Source of the DNA: Gammaproteobacteria bacterium
GTDB taxonomy: Bacteria > Pseudomonadota > Gammaproteobacteria > SZUA-229
Assembly (NCBI GenBank): GCA_015488295.1
Contig: WFOC01000019.1
Coordinates: 1-52,216 of the forward strand
DNA length: 52,216 nucleotides
Reading direction: 5' to 3'
Part shown: positions 9,551 through 17,652 of the stretch, one piece after another
Numbering within the stretch: the stretch's first letter is position 1
Layout of the letters: every line of letters starts with the position of its first letter
The notes under the pieces: model-generated
What the model was told of the DNA's origin: nothing
The model's input: the letters and a program-made list of their open reading frames with translations, nothing else
Databases searched by the model: none
Translations under genes and position numbers: made by a program

Positions 9551-10423
9551 TTATGCCGGCATGCTTTTTGTAGCTGGTGGTGCCTGCCACCGGCTTTGTG
9601 TTTCGGCGATCTGTTTGACTTCGAGCAGTAACTCGGGCACCGCGGGAATATTGAAATCACGTTCCAGCAAGGTCGGGAATACGCCGAAGTGCTGGTAGGC
9701 TTTTTGCAGAATATGCCACACCGGGTCGATGACATCAGCGCCGTGGGTATCCACGATTAAATCTTCGGCTTCATTATAATGCCCGGCGATGTGTGCGTAA
9801 CGAATGCGTCTGGCGGGCAGTTGTGTTAAAAATTCGATAGCATCGTAACCGTGGTTGATCGAGTTTACATAGATGTTGTTCACGTCCAGCAGCAGGCCGC
9901 AGTCAGCTTCGTCCAGCACGGCGTTAATGAATTCGATTTCGCGCATCTCCGAACCCGGTGCCGGTGTGTAATACGAGGCGTTCTCCATGGAAATTTCCTG
10001 TTGCAGAATATCCTGCACCCGGCGGATGCGTGCAGCGACATAATGTACCGCTTCTTCGGTGAATGGAATTGGCAGCAGGTCGTACAGGTGGCCATTGTCG
10101 GAACAGTATGTGAGGTGTTCTGAATAATGTTTAACACCGTGTGTTTTCATAAAAGCACCGATGTCCCTGACAAAACTTTCATCCAGCGGTGCCGGGCTGC
10201 CGATTGATAAGGAAAGCCCGTGGCAGAGAAAATTATATCGCTCGGTGAACTGGCGGAATTTTTTGCCGAGGCTGCCGCCGACGTTGATCCAGTTCTCCGG
10301 TGCAACTTCCATAAAGTTGACTGGTGACAGATTATCGGCCTGCATCGCTGTCAGCATCTCATCGAGTTTTTCTCTGCGCAGTCCCAGGCCTGCACCGGAA
10401 ACGGGGTATTGTTGCTTTGTCAT
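9551..10423 (-). CDS. hvfB: HvfB-type MNIO (DUF692) RiPP-modifying oxidative enzyme
   Basis: 290 aa; DUF692 motifs (MEVAPENWINVGG, CHGLSLSIGSPAPLD, YSEHLTYC, LLLDVNNIYVNSINHGYDA, YAHIAGHY, DTHGADVIDPVWHIL). Confidence 0.92.
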   Translation of the reverse strand: MTKQQYPVSGAGLGLRREKLDEMLTAMQADNLSPVNFMEVAPENWINVGGSLGKKFRQFTERYNFLCHGLSLSIGSPAPLDESFVRDIGAFMKTHGVKHYSEHLTYCSDNGHLYDLLPIPFTEEAVHYVAARIRRVQDILQQEISMENASYYTPAPGSEMREIEFINAVLDEADCGLLLDVNNIYVNSINHGYDAIEFLTQLPARRIRYAHIAGHYNEAEDLIVDTHGADVIDPVWHILQKAYQHFGVFPTLLERDFNIPAVPELLLEVKQIAETQSRWQAPPATKSMPA

Positions 10424-10444
10424 CGTTCTTTTCTGCTCAGACTT

Positions 10445-11053
10445 TTATTGCCCGCACGGTTTAAATTTTTTGCTGATCAGGTAATCGAGGCTGGCTTTGC
10501 CCGGGCCGATGAAAAACAGCACCAGCAGCATGATGGAATAGGTAGCGGCAAACTCGATGCCGTTGTTCAATATAACAAAGTTCCCGTTTTCGGTCAGCCA
10601 GTCGTAATTGCCGTGTTCACGTAAAATATCTTTGGCGATGTCCAGGCGCTCGATGGCACCGGCGGTTCGGTCGCTGGCAAAAAAACCGGAACCTTCAGCG
10701 ATAGCCAGCCAGCCGTTTTGCAGATGCACGCTGACCGCAGCGACAACCATGGTGATGAACAGCGGGATAGATGCCCAGCGTGTCGCCAGACCAAGCAGTA
10801 ACAGGATGGCTCCACCGACTTCAGTTAGTGTTGCCAGCCATGCCATTAATGCGGGAAAGGGCAGGCCAAGCCCCCAGTCCGGATTACCAAACCAGGCGAT
10901 GATGCTATCCATATCGGCCAGTTTTTTTGTTCCGGCCATCCAGAAAATCGGCACCAGATATAAACGCAGTGCAAGCGGTCCAAGAAAATCAACGGTACGT
11001 GTTGCGTCGAGAAGTGACTGTGCCTTGCAGCCGAAAGATATGAGCTTGTTCAT
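10445..11053 (-). CDS. hvfX: HvfX-like DoxX family membrane protein of the RiPP cluster
   Basis: 202 aa, DoxX-like (ALRLYLVPIFWMAGTKKL, LTEVGGAILLLLGLATRWASIPLFITMVVA), adjacent to the hvfB-like gene. Confidence 0.82.
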   Translation of the reverse strand: MNKLISFGCKAQSLLDATRTVDFLGPLALRLYLVPIFWMAGTKKLADMDSIIAWFGNPDWGLGLPFPALMAWLATLTEVGGAILLLLGLATRWASIPLFITMVVAAVSVHLQNGWLAIAEGSGFFASDRTAGAIERLDIAKDILREHGNYDWLTENGNFVILNNGIEFAATYSIMLLVLFFIGPGKASLDYLISKKFKPCGQ

Positions 11054-11152
11054 AGTTTTGCTGTCCCTGAGAATTTATTGCGCGCCAGGATGGTTAAGCA
11101 GTTGACCGCGCATTGCGCCTGATAGTTCACAAACGTGTATAAAAAGCCGGCT

Positions 11153-12655
11153 TTATGCTTTCGGGGTTTTGTCCGGATAAATATCAGCCAGCATGGTAGA
11201 GGTGCCGTTTTGCTGCACGATGCGTACGTGCCGCCGGCTTAGTTCGCGTGGTTGATGTACGCCGCAGGAATGCGCAATGATGCCGACTTCGTAACTGATG
11301 TTTTTGATGTAATTGGCGATGCGAGTTGATTTTTGTTCGGCGACCAGGCCGCGTTGCAGTTTTTTATCGTGTGTGGTGATGCCGGTGGGGCAGGTGTTTT
11401 GATGACATTGCAGCGCCTGAATACAGCCCAGTGAAAACATAAAGCCGCGTGCTGAAGTGATAAAGTCTGCGCCGACACACAGTGCCCAGGCGACTTCTGC
11501 CGGGTTAATCAGCTTGCCCGAGGCGATGACTTTGATTCTGTCACGCAGGCCCGCTTCATGAATTTTATCGATGACGCGAGGCAGGCTTTCGTTAATTGGC
11601 ATGCCAACGTAATCAATCAGGCTCATGGGTGCGGCACCGGTGCCGCCGTCGGCGCTGTCGATGGTAATGAAATCGGGCGCGAATTCCTTGCCGCGTTTAT
11701 TGACTGCAGCGAGAAATTCGCCCATCCATATTTTGTCACCGATCACGGCTTTGAAACCGACCGGTTTGCCGGTGACTTTACGCACGTGGTTGATCATGTC
11801 GATCAGGTCATCGTTGTTTTCAATCTCCGGGTGACGGTTCGGGCTGATGGAATCCTCACCCATCGGAATGCCGCGAACGTTTGCGATATCCGCGCTGACT
11901 TTGGCCGCGGGCAAAATACCGCCTTTGCCGGGTTTTGCACCCTGTGACATTTTTATTTCGAACATGCGTACGGTTTCATGGGCAGCAATCTCGCGCAGCT
12001 TTTCATCGGACAGGTTGCCGTCCTTGTCGCGCACACCGTATTTTGCCGTGCCGATCTGAAACACGATGTCTGCGCCGCCTTCCAGGTGATACGGTGATAG
12101 TCCGCCTTCACCGGTGTTTATCCAGGCGCTGGCTTTTTTCGCGCCGTAAGACAAAGCCTGTATCGCGGGTTTGGAGATAGCGCCGTAACTCATGCCGGAG
12201 ATATTAAAAAATGAATGTGCGGTATAAGGTATGTCGGCTGTTTTTTCGCCGATGATAACCGGCTTGCAGTTGACGGCTTCTTTACCCAGTGTGGGGAATG
12301 CGGTGTTGACAAAAAGCACCGAGCCGGCGGGTCTCAGGTCGCGTGTTGAACCGAAGGCAACAATATTTTCAATGTCCTTGGCTGCGCGATACACCCATGA
12401 TCGCTGTGCACGATTGAAAGGCATTTCCTCGCGATCCATGCTGAAAAAATACTGGCGAAAGAAAGTGCCGATGTGTTCAAAATAATAGCGGAAGTGGCCG
12501 ATGACAGGGTAGTTTCTACGAATTGTCTGTTTGGTCTGGGTGACATCGGCGATGTAAACACCGATAAGAAACAGAATGAAGATGCCGGCTGAAAAAATAA
12601 AAATGGTTGCCATCCAGCCTATTACTTCATGTCCAAACGCTTCCCCGGAAAACAT
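11153..12655 (-). CDS. FMN-binding glutamate synthase family protein, N-terminally membrane anchored
   Basis: 500 aa; GltB FMN-domain motifs (NISGMSYGAISKPAIQALSYGAKKA, NTGEGGLSPYHLEGGADIVFQIGTAKYGVRD, SQGAKPGKGGILPAAKV, ITIDSADGGTGAAP, CHQNTCPTGITT); hydrophobic N-terminal helix WMATIFIFSAGIFILFLIGVYIA. Confidence 0.92.
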   Translation of the reverse strand: MFSGEAFGHEVIGWMATIFIFSAGIFILFLIGVYIADVTQTKQTIRRNYPVIGHFRYYFEHIGTFFRQYFFSMDREEMPFNRAQRSWVYRAAKDIENIVAFGSTRDLRPAGSVLFVNTAFPTLGKEAVNCKPVIIGEKTADIPYTAHSFFNISGMSYGAISKPAIQALSYGAKKASAWINTGEGGLSPYHLEGGADIVFQIGTAKYGVRDKDGNLSDEKLREIAAHETVRMFEIKMSQGAKPGKGGILPAAKVSADIANVRGIPMGEDSISPNRHPEIENNDDLIDMINHVRKVTGKPVGFKAVIGDKIWMGEFLAAVNKRGKEFAPDFITIDSADGGTGAAPMSLIDYVGMPINESLPRVIDKIHEAGLRDRIKVIASGKLINPAEVAWALCVGADFITSARGFMFSLGCIQALQCHQNTCPTGITTHDKKLQRGLVAEQKSTRIANYIKNISYEVGIIAHSCGVHQPRELSRRHVRIVQQNGTSTMLADIYPDKTPKA

Positions 12656-12771
12656 TTTCGCCCCTGTTTTTATAATTTTTGAATCTGGTTTTTTATTTTA
12701 TTGCTTGTTTGATAATAGATGGTTTTTCAGGAATATTATAATGGCATGGTTTTTTTGTATTAAGGTTGTGC

Positions 12772-12806
12772 AATAAAAAAGCCCCGTGTACCGAGGCTTT
12801 TTTATT
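12772..12806 (-). terminator. Rho-independent terminator-like hairpin just downstream of the RiPP precursor gene
   Basis: aataaaaaagcc-ccgtgtaccga-ggcttttttatt: 12 bp complementary arms, A/T tracts on both sides (bidirectional form). Confidence 0.75.
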
Positions 12807-12833
12807 ATTCAGATTGTGCTGGTCGAAGCAGGT

Positions 12834-13163
12834 TTACATGTTACCGCCGCATTTGCCTTCGCCGCATTTACCTTCTTTTTTCATTTTCATTTTTTTGCTT
12901 TCGCCGCCACATTTTCCGTCCATCTCTTTTTTGTGGGCTTCACCGCATTTGGCTTCTTTGGCTTTTTCTTTCTTCATCTTCATTTTGCCTTCGCCACATT
13001 TACCTTCGCCGCATTTGCCTTCAGCAACCTGCATGTATCCTCGTTCCATGTTCTGCATGCCGAATGGGTTTGTATCAGCGTTAGCTACAGGTGATGCTGC
13101 CATTGCTGCAACAAAAGTTGTGCCCAGAGCAGCGGACAGTGATTTTTTCATAGTGTTTTTCAT
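12834..13163 (-). CDS. hvfA: HvfA-type RiPP metallophore precursor with EGKCG repeats and Sec signal peptide
   Basis: 109 aa: MKNTMKKSLSAALGTTFVAAMAASPVANA signal, then NPFGMQNMERGYMQVA and core EGKCGEGKCG...EAKCG...DGKCG...EGKCGEGKCGGNM; same strand as hvfX/B/C-like genes. Confidence 0.9.
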   Translation of the reverse strand: MKNTMKKSLSAALGTTFVAAMAASPVANADTNPFGMQNMERGYMQVAEGKCGEGKCGEGKMKMKKEKAKEAKCGEAHKKEMDGKCGGESKKMKMKKEGKCGEGKCGGNM

Positions 13164-13232
13164 TAAGTCTTTCTCCTAGTGTTGTAAGTCACCTGTAAAA
13201 AAGGGTAACTGAGTCTACAGTGTTAACGACTT

Positions 13233-13261
13233 CAAAGACAATACGGTTTTTTGATAGTTCA
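13233..13261 (-). promoter_or_regulatory. Candidate ECF-sigma-type promoter upstream of the precursor gene
   Basis: Minus strand: GTGAACTATCAAAAAACCGTATTGTCTTTG; GAACT-like -35 and TCT-containing -10 with about 16 nt spacing, about 70 nt before the ATG. By eye only. Confidence 0.3.
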
Positions 13262-13292
13262 CCGGTTTTTTTAAAATCGCATGAATATTTTG

Positions 13293-13721
13293 TCATTTAT
13301 TAATCAATTTTTTGAGGCATTCTAAATAGGCTGCTTCATCGGGCGTGGTCTGATTTCGCTGTGCCAGCCACAGGGCTTCGCCCAGGCATTCCATCATTTC
13401 ATGTTCGGCATCGTGCGGGCCGCCGTAGCGCAGGCATAATTTCTGGTAGCAATCGTGGATACCGTCGGGGCGGTTAGTGCTGATCTGCTCGTGCAGTGCA
13501 ATATGCATGCTCATGTGCAGGAAAGGGTTGCTCTCGCCGGTCTCGGCAGAAAAATCTTTATTGATGCTGTCTTCATCTTCAAGCAGCTGGTGATACTCCG
13601 GGTGCATCTCGACAATGTTGCCGACAACTTCCTGCATTGGATCCATCGGCAGCCTGTTTTTTTTCAGTTGCCAGCAGCTGAGATAGACCTGGCGTAATTC
13701 GTTTCTGTTGTTGCCGAACAT
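13293..13721 (-). CDS. DUF1841 family protein
   Basis: 142 aa; MFGNNRNELRQVYLSCWQLKKNRLPMDPMQEVVGNIVEMHPEYHQLL...NPFLHMSMHIALHEQISTNRPDGI is characteristic; lies near nth. Confidence 0.87.
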   Translation of the reverse strand: MFGNNRNELRQVYLSCWQLKKNRLPMDPMQEVVGNIVEMHPEYHQLLEDEDSINKDFSAETGESNPFLHMSMHIALHEQISTNRPDGIHDCYQKLCLRYGGPHDAEHEMMECLGEALWLAQRNQTTPDEAAYLECLKKLINK

Positions 13722-14062
13722 AATGAGGGCGTTTTTGTTGTTGGGAAGCCTGAATTGTATTTTGATTTAGTTTTGATTGCCAGTGCCGTTTAAAGAAGCG
13801 TGCGGAAAAAAAGGGCCAGATACTGGAAATACAAGGTGCAGGAAATAAAAATAGCTGAAAAAAAGCCTGTTTGAATACACGAAAAATTCCCTGTAAAAAC
13901 GCGGGTAATGTGTTTGAGTGAATGATATATTCATGGCCGTGCAGCATTTGTTCTGTGACAGAACAACTGAGCGCTGCCTAACTTGTTTGTTAAGGCATTA
14001 AGTGCCGATAAAAGCAAAGTATCTGTGTGGTTTCGGTGAGACATGAAAACAGTTTTTTGCAT

Positions 14063-14446
14063 ATGAAAAAAATAATACGTCATTATCTGCTTGTTATCGG
14101 TGGCTGGATCTGTGTTGTGCTGGGCCTGATTGGTGTGGTGTTGCCGGTGTTTCCCACGACTCCGTTCCTGATTGTTGCACTGGCGTTTTTTTCAAAAAGC
14201 TCGCCGCGCTTTCATCGCATGCTGCTGAATAATCGCTGGTTCGGGCCGGTTTTAAAGCAGTGGGAAGAAACAAAAACCCTGTCACGAAAAGTGAAGTACA
14301 AGGTTTATTTTCTGGTTGTTGTAGCCTTTTTAATATCGATTTCCATTCTTCATGGCAGAGTGCAGCTTCAGTTGTTACTGGTTGCTCTGGCGGCTGTTCT
14401 ACTGTTTTTTATCTGGCGCATCAAGGAAGACCCTGCGCAGGACTAG
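14063..14446 (+). CDS. YbaN/DUF454 family inner membrane protein
   Basis: MKKIIRHYLLVIGGWICVVLGLIGVVLPVFPTTPFLIVALAFFSKSSPRFHRMLLNNRWFGPVL: DUF454 pattern. Confidence 0.88.
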   Translation: MKKIIRHYLLVIGGWICVVLGLIGVVLPVFPTTPFLIVALAFFSKSSPRFHRMLLNNRWFGPVLKQWEETKTLSRKVKYKVYFLVVVAFLISISILHGRVQLQLLLVALAAVLLFFIWRIKEDPAQD

Positions 14447-14449
14447 CGC

Positions 14450-15082
14450 TTATTCTGTTTTGTTTCTGTACTCGCACAGGTCTTCAATAAGGCATGAACC
14501 GCACCGTGGTTTGCGTGCGATGCAGGTATACCGTCCCAGCAGAATCAGCCAGTGGTGTGCGTCTACCAGAAATTCTTCTGGAATAAATTTCAGCAGTTTT
14601 TTTTCAACTTCCAGTACATTTTTTCCCGGCGCAATCTTTGTGCGGTTTGAAACGCGGAAGATGTGTGTGTCGACAGCCATGGTCGGGTGGCCGAAGGCGG
14701 TGTTGCGTACTACGTTGGCAGTTTTTCTGCCGACACCGGGCAGGGCTTCCAGTTTTTTCTGATCGTCGGGCACGATGCTGTTGTGTTCGTCGATTAATAT
14801 CCTGCAGGTTTTGATGATGTTTTTTGCTTTGCTGTTGTACAGGCCGATGGTTTTTATATATTCCTTCAGGCCGTCTTCGCCGAGCGCATAAATAGCTTCA
14901 GGTGTGTTGGCCACCGGGAAAAGTTTTGCCGTGGCGAGGTTAACGCCTTTGTCGGTGGCCTGTGCGGACAGAATAACCGCGATCAGTAATTCAAAGGTGG
15001 AATTAAAGTTGAGTTCGGTGGTGGGTTTCGGGTTATCTTTTCGCAAGCGGGAAAAGATTTCATGGCGCTTTGTTTTGTTCAT
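14450..15082 (-). CDS. nth: Endonuclease III
   Basis: MNKTKRHEIFSRLRKDNPKPTTELNFNSTFELLIAVILSAQATDKGVNLATAKLF...LPGVGRKTANVV, CX6CX2CX5C-type FeS C-terminus (CIARKPRCGSCLIEDLC). Confidence 0.96.
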   Translation of the reverse strand: MNKTKRHEIFSRLRKDNPKPTTELNFNSTFELLIAVILSAQATDKGVNLATAKLFPVANTPEAIYALGEDGLKEYIKTIGLYNSKAKNIIKTCRILIDEHNSIVPDDQKKLEALPGVGRKTANVVRNTAFGHPTMAVDTHIFRVSNRTKIAPGKNVLEVEKKLLKFIPEEFLVDAHHWLILLGRYTCIARKPRCGSCLIEDLCEYRNKTE

Positions 15083-15098
15083 GAGAAAAACTATTTTT

Positions 15099-15178
15099 TC
15101 CACAGATGAGCGCAGATGAACACGGATAAAAGCTTAAAGCTGTTTTTAAATCTGCGTTTATCTGTGTTCATCTGTGGA
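15099..15178. repeat. Second copy of ccacagatgaacacagataaa inverted repeat
   Basis: tccacagatgagcgcagatgaacacggataaa ... tttatctgtgttcatctgtgga between nth and rnfE. Confidence 0.85.
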
Positions 15179-15210
15179 TTAATGTTTTTTAATTTTAAAG
15201 TGTGAATCAC

Positions 15211-15906
15211 TTAATTTGCGACAGGTTCAATGCTCTGAATAGTCACAGTCTGCCGTGTGCGCTGGCGTTTATCGATGATGTTTTTAAGTGCGATGAGCAA
15301 ACCCAGGCCGATGAACGCACCGGGTGGTAACACGGCAAGCAGGAAGCCGGGGTAGTCTTCGCTGAAAGTGATGGTCATGGCGTGTCCGATGTCGCCGAAC
15401 ATAAGTTGTGCGTTGGCGAACAGGGTGCCGAAGCCGATGATTTCACGCATGCCGCCAAGTACCATCAGCACCAGGGTAAAGCCCAGTCCCATCATAAACC
15501 CATCGAGTGCGGAATCCAGCACATTGTTTTTTGATGCGAAGGCTTCGGCACGGGCGATGATGGAACAGTTGGTGACAATCAGCGGAATGAAGATGCCGAG
15601 TACCAGATACAGCTCGTGGAACCAGGCGTTCATACTGAGTTCGATAGCGGTGACGATGGAAGCGATGATCAACACAAAAATGGGAATGCGGATTTCAGGT
15701 TTCAACCAGGGGCGTGCCAGAGAAACGATGCTGTTGGACAGCACCAGTGTGATCAGTGTTGCTACGCCGAGTCCCAGACCGTTGATGATGGTGCCGGTAA
15801 CCGCGAGCAGGGGGCACAGACCGAGTAACTGAACCAGGGCAACGTTGTTGTTCCACAGTCCGTTTTTGCTGATGTTTAATGCCTGGCTTGTTTGATCGTT
15901 GCTCAT
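15211..15906 (-). CDS. rnfE: Electron transport complex subunit RnfE
   Basis: 231 aa; [39 protein letters not shown]; in the rnfABCDGE order. Confidence 0.96.
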   Translation of the reverse strand: MSNDQTSQALNISKNGLWNNNVALVQLLGLCPLLAVTGTIINGLGLGVATLITLVLSNSIVSLARPWLKPEIRIPIFVLIIASIVTAIELSMNAWFHELYLVLGIFIPLIVTNCSIIARAEAFASKNNVLDSALDGFMMGLGFTLVLMVLGGMREIIGFGTLFANAQLMFGDIGHAMTITFSEDYPGFLLAVLPPGAFIGLGLLIALKNIIDKRQRTRQTVTIQSIEPVAN

Positions 15907-16574
15907 GATTTTTTTACCGGCTCGCTGGTTTCTTTATCAGTGGCTTGTTTGCTAAACAATGTTTCCTGATGCTGGTCGAAGTATAACAAAGCGTTGTGCA
16001 CGGCTTTCACTACCGCGCGCGGGGTGATGGTGGCACCGGTGAACTGGTCGAAGACACCGCCGTCACGTTTTACTTTCCAGCCGTTTTCATTCGGGTTGCT
16101 GAGTGATTTATTATTAAAGCCCAGTATCCAGTTTGAGCGTGAAATATCAACAACATCACCAAGACCGGGTGTCTCACGGTGTTTTATTACACGTACGCCG
16201 GATAGTGTGCCGTCAGCTTTTACGCCAACCAGCAGCTGGATGGAACCGTTGTAACCGTTGGGTGCAATGCTGGTAAAAACCACGGCGACATTTTTGTTAC
16301 CTTTTCTGGCGCGATAGGCCAGTGAGTCTTCTTTGGTGTTGAGCAGGTAATCAGGTTTGATGACGATGGTGTCGAGCAGCAGGTTGTTATCATAAATATC
16401 TGCCGGGATGATGTTGTTTAATTTACGCAGCAGGGTGAGTTCTTCATTGTGCTTGATAGCCTCTTTGGTTTTGTTGAATGTCAGGCCGACAAGTGCAGCG
16501 CCCAGTGCGGCCACCAGCATGAGCAATGATGCGGTTATGGCAATATTTTTTATTTGTTGGCTGGAAAAATTCAT
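15903..16574 (-). CDS. rnfG: Electron transport complex subunit RnfG (FMN-binding)
   Basis: 223 aa; FMN-attachment region [26 protein letters not shown] (S/T-GAT motif). Confidence 0.95.
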   Translation of the reverse strand: MNFSSQQIKNIAITASLLMLVAALGAALVGLTFNKTKEAIKHNEELTLLRKLNNIIPADIYDNNLLLDTIVIKPDYLLNTKEDSLAYRARKGNKNVAVVFTSIAPNGYNGSIQLLVGVKADGTLSGVRVIKHRETPGLGDVVDISRSNWILGFNNKSLSNPNENGWKVKRDGGVFDQFTGATITPRAVVKAVHNALLYFDQHQETLFSKQATDKETSEPVKKS

Positions 16575-16589
16575 ACTGGTTTCGGGGTT

Positions 16590-17648
16590 TTATTTATCCG
16601 GGTCGCCGTACACTTTTGGCTGTGTGTAATAGTCGATCAGTGGCGCTGCCATGTTCATCAGTACCACGGCGAAAGCGATGCCGTCCGGGTAGCCGCCCCA
16701 GCTGCGAATGATGTATACCAGCGCGCCGATGCAGGCACCGTAGATCCAGCGACCTCTTGGTGTGGTGCTGGCAGTGACCGGATCGGTGGCGATAAAAAAG
16801 GCGCACAACATGGTGCCGCCGCTGAAAATATGAAACAGTGATGAGCTGTTGGTGGCGTAATCCATCACGGCAAAAATATTAGAGATAAAAATCAGGCTGA
16901 TCAGAAAAGCGGTGGGGATGCGCCAGTCGATGACATTTTTTTTGATCAGCCAGATGCCGCCGCCAAGAAATAAAAGATTGATCCACTGCCAGCCGGTGCC
17001 GCTGATGCTGGAAAACAGCGGGCTGTATTCGACGTTGTTGCGGGTTTCGATCACGTCATGAAACTGGTTGAGCTGGGTCTTGATCAGGTCAATCGGTGTG
17101 GCCATGGAAATACTGTCGATGCTTGCGCCACCGGGAAGCTGCCCCAGAAACACCCAGTTGAAAGTGGTGCTGAAATCCGGCCAGCCGCTGCTATCTCCAA
17201 GCGTAACGCCCAGCGGTGCTGACCACATGGTCATCTCGCGCGGGAATGAGATCATAACCACGATATAACCGACCATGGCCGGGTTAAACGGGTTGAAGCC
17301 CAGACCACCGTACAGATGTTTGGCCATGGCTATTGCAGAAATGGAGGCGATGACGGTGATCCACCACGGCGCTAACGAAGGCAGCGCCAGTGCCAGCAGG
17401 CAGGCAGTGAGCAGGGCGCTGCCATCCAGTAGCGAATCGGTGACATTGCGTTTCCGCAGTTTAAGAATGATGGCTTCGGTGCTCAGGCAGACGCTGATGG
17501 CGATCAGCAGGTTAAACAAAACGCCCCAGCCGAAAAAGTAGATAGCTGCCAGGGTGCCGGGAATCAGCGCGTACAGCACGTTGTACATCATGTCCTGAAC
17601 GGAGATGTCCTGCTTGATGTGCGGCGATGGTGTGCGTTTGAATAACAT
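16590..17648 (-). CDS. rnfD: Electron transport complex subunit RnfD
   Basis: 352 aa; LFKRTPSPHIKQDISVQDMMYNVLYALIPGTLAAIYFFGWGVL, FNPFNPAMVGYIVVMISFPREMT, SGGTMLCAFFIATDPVTASTTPRGRWIYG. Confidence 0.96.
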   Translation of the reverse strand: MLFKRTPSPHIKQDISVQDMMYNVLYALIPGTLAAIYFFGWGVLFNLLIAISVCLSTEAIILKLRKRNVTDSLLDGSALLTACLLALALPSLAPWWITVIASISAIAMAKHLYGGLGFNPFNPAMVGYIVVMISFPREMTMWSAPLGVTLGDSSGWPDFSTTFNWVFLGQLPGGASIDSISMATPIDLIKTQLNQFHDVIETRNNVEYSPLFSSISGTGWQWINLLFLGGGIWLIKKNVIDWRIPTAFLISLIFISNIFAVMDYATNSSSLFHIFSGGTMLCAFFIATDPVTASTTPRGRWIYGACIGALVYIIRSWGGYPDGIAFAVVLMNMAAPLIDYYTQPKVYGDPDK

Positions 17649-17652
17649 TTAT

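Noticed and set aside
12766-13179. Plus-strand ORFs (137 aa and 102 aa) opposite the EGKCG precursor, rich in Phe/Pro/Leu
   Set aside because: They are the antisense reading of the GGC-AAA-TGC repeat gene; the minus-strand frame has a signal peptide, RBS and family-typical motif.
13579-13947. 122 aa minus-strand ORF upstream of and overlapping the DUF1841 gene
   Set aside because: Out of frame with the recognisable DUF1841 protein and low-complexity; probably spurious.
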